The position numbers and the translations under genes are program-made. Below the pieces are notes generated by a model, which saw nothing but the letters and a program-made list of their open reading frames with translations, was not told the origin of the DNA and did no database searches. From Macrosoma leucophasiata (lineage: Eukaryota > Arthropoda > Insecta > Lepidoptera > Hedylidae): DNA of 64,000 bases. Positions 57,231 to 64,000 of the stretch are shown here, piece by piece; the first letter of the stretch is position 1, and the number at the start of each line of letters is the position of its first letter. The stretch is from assembly GCA_036365455.1 (NCBI GenBank), contig JAWQUS010000008.1, positions 15,235,501 to 15,299,500 of the forward strand, given 5' to 3'.

Positions 57231-57839
57231 GGTAGGTGTTTCATAATCTGAAAATTTAACCGTGTTCTTCAAATCTTCAAATCTTGTAATGACAAAGAAT
57301 TAAGTTTCTGAACTTTATTCTTCGTCATTCGTGAATACGTGATCGTTATAGATAGAAACTACCAACGGAAAAGTTATTTGCCTATGTTCAATTCAGTAGG
57401 AAACTAGATACCTATATAAAATTTAATGTTGTCATCGAGTCAACGCGATTTTTTGTCAAACTCCAAGATACGTCACGTCACCTCACGACCTTTCGAGGAG
57501 TACATATTTATGTACATTTACGCAGAGATTAATCAGCCCTCCTTGCATTTACGCCTTAAAATTGAGTACCATAATTTTCTTTAAAAATGGATTTTCAAGA
57601 CTTGTACACATGAGTTACTGTCAAAATACGACTACTAACACGTTCGTTTTCTTTAGACTGTGATGCAACTAAGAATATGGATTACGAGGCGACCTCATAA
57701 AGTAGGTATCATAAGTTGAGTGTCAGTCACGCAATGTTTCAAGTAACGTCTTAGAATATGGATGTTAATAATCGGTCCGCCGGACCGAATCCGGTCGTGT
57801 GTTATTACTACCTATAACATGTCGCTGCTTGCTAAATAA
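57231..57839. other. AT-rich non-coding stretch
   Basis: Nothing recognised. Confidence 0.4.
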
Positions 57840-58050
57840 TCGCGTCTACACCGGACGCACGCTCGGGCGAGGCAGCCTCGTGAGCATAATGCTTGGTCGG
57901 TGACAGACTGTGTGGACGTGCGTATCTGGTGCGTATATGCGGGCACACGGTGCTTCGGAGCCGAGCCATGCGGCGTCGGTAAAGTGCGCGTGCTCAAAGG
58001 CGCCTCAGTGTAGGCTGTGCGTTCATGATGCGTGCGGTGGGGACGCTAGG
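57840..58050. repeat. GC-rich, CpG-rich block
   Basis: CGCGTCTACACCGGACGCAC, GTGTGGACGTGCGTATC and GTGCGCGTGCTC are repeated GC-rich motifs in partly inverted arrangement. The small frames on both strands look composition-driven. Probably a repeat of unknown family. Confidence 0.3.
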
Positions 58051-58371
58051 GGGAAAATAAAAAGGAACCTATTTTATTTTTTGATAGTACTGAAAGTAGA
58101 CTGGGATGGGTCGGGATAGCTAAATTTTAATTTATGTATAAAAGTTGAAAATTAATGATTTAAAATAAATGTTGACTGTATGTAACTAACTACAGTGCTA
58201 CTGGTAAAGAAAATGTTGATTTTTAATTTAATGGTTTTATTTTATTAGCTTTATTCAACACATTCTTTATAGGATTTCTTTGGTTTATAACACAAGATTT
58301 TTTATCTTGCAGTTATATACCGTGTCGTGTAGCCCATAAAATATAAATATTTGAACCGAATATATTCGGCA

Positions 58372-58465
58372 CTAAAACTGAATAATTCGGCCCGATACGA
58401 ATAGTGGAAAAGATGCCCAATACGCCGAATACCGAATACCAACCGAATATTCGGCGCATCTCTAG
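58372..58465. repeat. CGAATATTCGG-rich repeat
   Basis: Many copies of CCGAATA/ATTCGG around GCCGAATACCGAATACCAAC, ending GCGCATCTCTAGTA. This resembles the end of a hAT-type MITE (CAGAGATG-like terminus). Confidence 0.4.
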
Positions 58466-59644
58466 TAATCATCTGTAGTCGAACTAGGCAAATCCTGTGT
58501 CTCGACTATCAGCGCCTTCGACGACTAGGCTGATTTGCCTGTGATCAGCGCCAATTCCCCGAGAAATGCTTAGTGATATAGAATAGTATTATTACATATT
58601 CTCTGATTTAAGTAAATGTTTGCCCGTTTTGTATTACAATTTTTAACGTGTACTTGTATGATGTACTTAAATACTATCGAATACTAATCGAAATATTAGG
58701 TACCTAGCTATTATTAAGATTTCATAATATTAGCATAATATGCATAACTACATACCTACCTACGTATTATTTGTGTGCTCGAAATAGTGGTTTGGATTTA
58801 TAGTTAAAATATGCTGCAATATTTTTGAATAAAACTTATGTTTCAACATTTTAATAAAAGAAAATACCTACTATAGTTTATTTGGATTATGTATTCGATT
58901 TTCAATATTTCGATATTGTGATATAGGTACTTAGGTACATACCTAGTTCTGATTCACATTATTTAACATTATACTTTCTTCCTCTAAGAACCCGAAGAAA
59001 TAAATGTAAATAAAATTATCATGAAATTATTGAAAATTACCCCTTAATACATCTGAATTAAATCATCACTTGAAAGTGGCTTGACCTGTCGTTGACGGAC
59101 GTGTTTAGTTCATACAGACCTACGCAAACTGTAGCTGCAAATTAGCAAGAGGGCATAAATACTGATAGGGGAAATATTGCGACCAATTGCGACACACGTG
59201 TTACTTCTGAAAGAGCTTTTATGGTTTACAATGGATAATGTAGCATAGACACATGAAACATGAATAATATTTCGCCTAAAATAAAAATAACGACGCCTTA
59301 TGTAGAATGTATTAATCCAGTCTGTAGACAGTTAATATCATTTTACATTGAATTGATTCTTCCACCTCTATATAATTAGCAATAATTAATGTTCAACATA
59401 GCACATATTGTTATCACATTTTGTATGAACTCAGATTAGATAGGTATTGGGAGATAACACGGAAATGTACGATTCTCGGGAAATATCCTAAATCGCTAAG
59501 CATAAGTTTGGCGTCCAAAGGGTCTGTGACGTAGAAGGTACCTATAGATATCATGTAGGTAATGATTATACATTTTAATTGAAATGTATTTTAAAATTCG
59601 AAACAGAATTATTTAATTTACACCCTAATATAATAAATAATAGT
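58466..59644. other. AT-rich non-coding stretch
   Basis: Nothing recognised. Confidence 0.4.
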
Positions 59645-59815
59645 TATGTACGGCCCTGTAATTTCCGGTACAGAGGCATAACACCTTAGGCCTCAGGAGT
59701 GGTAACGCGTCAGCATTTTGACCTTGGTCTTTGTGTAAGTGTCTATAGGCTGCAGTCATCACTTAACATCAATGTTAACTGCATGATTGTTTGCCACTAC
59801 CATTACATAAAAAAA
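59645..59815 (+). mobile_element. 3' part of SINE-like family S1
   Basis: TGTACGGCCCTGTAATTTCC through GATTGTTTGCCACTACCATT and an A-rich end. 5' part absent. Confidence 0.6.
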
Positions 59816-60045
59816 AACCAATTAGGTATAATTCAAGAAACAGACTACATGTAGGTTTTGAACTCTTGACCACAAAGAAATATTGCTGATTTTACTTGGT
59901 GTGTTCAGACTTTTTGACAGATTTGCTCTTTCAGTATTCGGATCAATTAGGTAATAAAGGTAAGGGTGACCAATGAACATTCAGCTATGCTGCGGTGCGC
60001 TGTTCGCGTTGTATTTCTTCATTATAATCTTACAAGAGGCTTTTT

Positions 60046-60345
60046 ACCGGTGGCAGAGCTCCAGTAACGGAGTTCGCGGGCGTTGGCACCACCGCTTATT
60101 AACTAATTTAGGTACTTGCCGCTAAATGGTAGTGTTCAGCGCTATCGTGCTTTGGTCAGGTGGTAATGTACGGATCTGTAATTTCCGGCATAGAGGCATA
60201 ATACCTTAGCATATCTGAGACCTCAGTAGTGGCAACGCATCTACATTGAAATCTCTGGTGTCATGTGTTTATAGGCTACAGTACCACTTACCATCAAAGT
60301 GAACTGTACGATTGTTTGTCACTTAATGACATTAAAAAAGAGGCA
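60046..60345 (+). mobile_element. SINE-like family S1, nearly full copy
   Basis: Starts ACCGGTGGCAGAGCTCCAGT and ends TTGTTTGTCACTTAATGACA. Diverged but complete in order; about 230 bp from the previous copy in the same orientation. Confidence 0.6.
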
Positions 60346-61109
60346 TTCGACTAAGCACCTAAACCTTTGTGCATCAAGCAAGCAAGGGGTAAGCAACGGT
60401 GATTTGATCTAAGATGGATATTAGCATTGATCACAGTTTTCTGCACACTAAAATACTTAGGTCATAATCAAAGATATTAGAGGAGTACTCCTCAAACACT
60501 TGTGGGGGACAATTCGGTTTTCACCGAAATGAATACACAAGGCAGCGCAACTTCAGTGGACTGTATTCTGATTTTTCTGCATCAATTCATCTATGCTAAC
60601 TTATTCTATCTATGCACTATTTTACTGACTAACTAGAAAACCAGGGGGTCTGGTACTATACTATCACTTTCACTGTTGGCAATACCTTCACGGACTGGAA
60701 GCACTTCCTTTATATATCATATTATAGGTCATAATTTTAAGCAAATCAGATACACCCATTTTTTGTTAATCTCTTGCAAATGTGTATAAGATACCTACAT
60801 ACTGACATCTGACATACATGTAGGTTTAACTACTGTGTAATCTGTGTATTACGAGTAGGATGTATGTATCTGCAATTTCAAAGCTCTATGATATCTTCTT
60901 ACTGTGTATGTAGATGATGGGTAGGTATATTATGTTCTGTTGAATTAGATAGAAATTCAGACACAATGGCTACAAGAAACAAATCGACGTACTATCAGTA
61001 CCTACTAATCACCAAAATTATGAGTTATCTATTTTCTTCATGTTTTTTTTTTGGTCTTAGTAAGCAACTAAACAGTAAGTAGGTACCTTCCTACATTTAT
61101 ATTACGTAA
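60346..61109. other. AT-rich non-coding stretch
   Basis: Nothing recognised. Confidence 0.4.
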
Positions 61110-62880
61110 CTAGCTGCTGCCCGCAACGTCGTCTGCGTGAAGGCAGTACAGCACCAAACATACCTAAGATGCCAGTGTCGCTATAGCATTATAACCAAAC
61201 AACTTTTAAAATTGTATTTAATTAAAACTATAAGTTTCGTATGGGAATTCTGCTGAGTTCAGTCGTAAGATGTGACTGAAGGAAATAGAGAAAATAATGC
61301 AGGAATATATTCCCGGACACAAAAGAATAAAAAAACGTACAAAGGCAAAAATCAAACCTTACGACAATTTCCTATAAACTACGTTGGTAGTTATTCTGCC
61401 GGGAGCTAAAATGTAAAAAGAGTCAGGACTGGTGACGCGGTAGCTAGCGACGTACAGTTGCCCGTGTGAGAAGCAACTCGTCCGGAGGTTGACACTCGCT
61501 GGCCGCAGTGTCTGCCCCTGCGACTTATGAACTGGAACGTGAAGTTATGAGGTATGAGGGGAATGCGTGGTATAAATACTGCCTCACCAATGCCACAACC
61601 CGTAAGAATTGCCGCCTCAATGTTGTGTCTGTGGAGCGAGATGGCTTTAAGGCGGGCCCCGTTATACAACTTCGGAGGAGATAAATTCCGTAGAAGCATA
61701 ATCGGGACACCTACCTTCAGCTTGATGGTATGCGATGGAAGTCCGCTTGCTGACAGGAAGTTCAGAAATGCCATTGAATAATATGTGGCGTCATCTTGCT
61801 CGACGACAGTATTTATGGAGGTAAACTGTACCACTTCATTTCCTATTAATTGCTGCAGCGTGATCATTTTTGGGCGTCAAAATGGCCCGCTTACACACCC
61901 AAAACGTTGTATTCTGCTGGTGCGGTATACGACTGATGTCCCTGTAGACACCGAGGATGAGTTCTTCTAAGCTGGATACATCTCTGCCGAGAGACTCCAC
62001 GAAGCACCACCTGTCCACCTCTCTCTTCTGCTAGAATGCTTTCGCGAAGACTTAGAAGGACATCAGAAAATTCTTAAGCACGTGCATTGTCGCCGAGCCG
62101 AGCTCTCATATTAATGGTCAAGCGCAGCGTACGAACTCGTTTAGATCGTTTCAACGAAGCGTTCACCTCGTCAGCCCGCGATCTTCACGTTACCATGGGT
62201 AGCGATTGACGGAAATCGTCAGCGAACAGTAATGTGACACCACCCACTCAAATGTTCGTTCCTGCGGATGTCCTGTAGGGTTCTATCTACGGCCTCAACA
62301 ATATCCAAGATCCCATACAATCAGTGAGCAATCGTTGAGCACATGTCCCTTATCGCTGTTACATGACACACCAAAAACAGTCGTTTCGGCGCTCTTTAAA
62401 TGTAAGGGAATTTTAAACATGGCATTTGCTGTCTTGCTATCTGTAAGCAGTGTGGCAGCAATTCCCGACGCTACAGCAATAGCAATTTTGCCTCGGTGAT
62501 GATTGGGGAGCTGGTAACCCATATTTGATAGTTCAATCGGTGGTGGAAATGACCACATCTTGAAATGAACTAAGACAGGTGTTCAGCATGCGTTCATTAG
62601 TAACTTCGACTTCGCCTCCAATAGCACGTGTCTCAAAGCTCATAGGAAATCTTCGGACAGATGATGACGATACTTCTCCGTCACTGACGCTTGCCTCCGC
62701 GAGGGTGTCATCCCAGTTTTGGTCACCGTCAAGAAGGTGACGTGCTACGCAGGCTGCGCGGTAAGTGGGATACTCCACGCCATTAAATGTCCTCAGAAAA
62801 GCGAAATACGTTGGGCCTTGGACCGTGTGAAGTAACAACCGCAGGAAATAGCTATCGCCATTATTTGGATGCACGATACC
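61110..62880 (-). mobile_element. Helitron, 3' half including its terminus
   Basis: On the minus strand the helicase region is followed by GTGTCCGGGAATATATTCCT and the terminus GCGGGCAGCAGCTAG then T (CTAG at 61110-61113), matching the Helitron 3' rule. The 5' part with a Rep domain is not seen. Confidence 0.8.
61406..62874 (-). pseudogene. Helitron helicase (PIF1-like), decayed, Walker A deleted
   Basis: PIF1-type helicases unwind DNA during Helitron rolling-circle transposition. Frames from 62874 downward read NNGDSYFLRLLLHTVQGPTY, RAACVARHLLDGDQNW, then RGKIAIAVASGIAATLL, NDCSLIVWD, later VVQFTSINTVVEQDDATYYS, LKVGVPIMLLRNLSP and GIGEAVFIPRIPL. In place of the ATP-binding loop, sequence jumps from LPNHH straight to RGKIAIAV, so Walker A is deleted. 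Several frame changes follow, including one before the terminal FAMTINKSQG-type block. Same family as 45250-47056. Confidence 0.82.
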
Positions 62881-62924
62881 TATTAACCTTACCCAATGTG
62901 TCCTTGAAAATTACCGGATATTTA

Positions 62925-63655
62925 TGCGAAATTTGAAGTAAATCCATTAATTACTTTTGAGTTTAGCCCGGACATACATACAGACAAACAACAACAGACA
63001 AACAAACACTATATTTGGTTTCGATATCGATAGAAGATAACGACCCAAATATTCTTTAATACAAAAAAATCAATGTACAGTTTTGACTTTCCTACGATTT
63101 AAAAGATTCACAGCTCTTCCCCCGTAGGAGATAGCGTGATAATATGTAGCCTATATGTTGACCGGGCCTGTTAGTAATATTCATACAAAATTTGAAGTAA
63201 ATCCATTTAGTACTTTTTTAGTTTAGCTCGGACATACATACAGACAAATAGACAAAAATTCTGAAAACTGTATTTTTGGCTTCGATTTTTAATGCAGAAC
63301 ACGTCCCAAGTATTCTTTTAAAAATATTCAACGTACAGTTTTGACTTTCCTACGATTTTATTAAATGTAGAGATTCCCGTGGGAATTAATGATTTTTCCG
63401 CAATAAAAAGTAGCCTAAATGTTGGCCAGGCTTAGTATCTATACACCACAAAAAGTTTCATTCGAATCCGTTCAGTAACTTCGGAGATTAGCCTGGACAA
63501 AGGGACAAACAGACAAACAGACAAACAGACAATAAAATTAAAAATCATTGAAAAGTGTTCTAATACTATTTTAACATCGCCCCCAATTAGTTTTTCGTAA
63601 ATATATACAATGTACAGACACGCGGGTTTTACTGTTTTATTATAAGTATAGATTT
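62925..63655. repeat. Helitron-associated repeat, three imperfect internal copies
   Basis: AAATTTGAAGTAAATCCATT plus GTTTAGC-CGGACATACATACAGACAA occurs near 62925-63000 and 63187-63260, with a more diverged version at 63450-63540. It matches 44840-45177. Confidence 0.5.
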
Positions 63656-63940
63656 ATAAAATGGACATGTCATTGACTTACATACAGACTTGATTTCAAG
63701 GGGGGTATTTTAAAGCAGGTGTGCGAACGATAAGTAACGTATACTTAATAATACTACATATTTCAACGTGAGAACAGGCACCCTCGATCCCCCGCCGCTA
63801 AGTTCGCCGGTGCCTGCGCAGTGCGCAGAGCATGGGGGAAGAATCAAAAGAAAATTGAAATAACGGTTCTTGGGGACCTCTGAGCAAGGTACTGTAATTT
63901 ACCGTAGGCGCAGATAAAAGGTCCCTTCCGTAGGTGTTTT
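63656..63940. other. non-coding stretch
   Basis: Contains a short GC-rich part (63780-63840, CGCCGGTGCCTGCGCAGTGC). Nothing recognised. Confidence 0.35.
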
Positions 63941-64000
63941 TTTTTAATGTTATGAAGTGGGCAAACAAGCGAAGAGTTCATATTGATGGTAGGTAAATAC
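63941..64000 (-). mobile_element. SINE-like family S1, cut by the window edge
   Basis: Tail side only: poly(T), then GAAGTGGGCAAACAAGCGAA; continues beyond the window. Confidence 0.5.

Noticed and set aside
1..64000. CRISPR arrays, operons or prokaryote-type defence systems
   Set aside because: No regularly spaced repeats with unique spacers and no compact gene clusters; the window is insect nuclear DNA.

Overview
The window looks like nuclear DNA of a moth or butterfly (Lepidoptera). It is AT-rich, with short exons, GT-AG introns and a very dense load of insect-type repeats (mariner, piggyBac, Helitron, R1-, RTE- and jockey/CR1-type LINE pieces, and several SINE and MITE families). No bacterial, organellar or viral gene order is present. 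The assignment to Lepidoptera comes from remembered repeat types and gene structure, not from a search.

Two host genes can be supported, both on the minus strand. The first is a CTCF orthologue with its coding region at 7136-15113. Fourteen coding exons join in phase to a 660-residue protein with exactly eleven C2H2 fingers, an acidic C-terminus, and an N-terminal Tyr-Asp-Phe motif like the cohesin-binding one in vertebrate CTCF. A non-coding first exon probably lies near 16957-17060. The second is a short EGR/klumpfuss-like zinc-finger repressor made of two coding exons (43462-43519 and 29323-29984) across a 13.5-kb intron. It has a PLDLS CtBP-type motif and four C2H2 fingers. A GC-rich, ORF-like fragment at the left edge (1-107, minus) may be an exon of a third zinc-finger gene.

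Most of the rest is mobile DNA. 1-7 kb: MITE, RTE fragment, and a nearly intact mariner broken by one in-frame stop. 7-17 kb: CTCF, whose large intron holds a 5S-rRNA-like SINE with clean target duplications, a MITE, and degenerate partial copies of a CTCF exon. 17-27 kb: a 4.86-kb direct tandem duplication, apparently identical, starting about 80 bp upstream of the likely CTCF promoter and ending inside a second mariner. 27-43.5 kb: the zinc-finger gene, whose intron contains an internally deleted piggyBac carrying a SINE, plus MITE and LINE fragments and a CpG-rich block. 44-49 kb and 61-63 kb: two decayed Helitron helicase copies in opposite orientation, one with a 1.5-kb nested insertion. 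51-57 kb: two jockey/CR1-type reverse transcriptase remnants, and a tRNA-like sequence at 54.8 kb. 57-64 kb otherwise: SINE copies and featureless AT-rich DNA.

I found no operon-like or defence-like system. The points most worth a second look are the tandem duplication at the CTCF promoter, the CTCF exon duplicates, the compact zinc-finger repressor gene, and the large inverted repeats.
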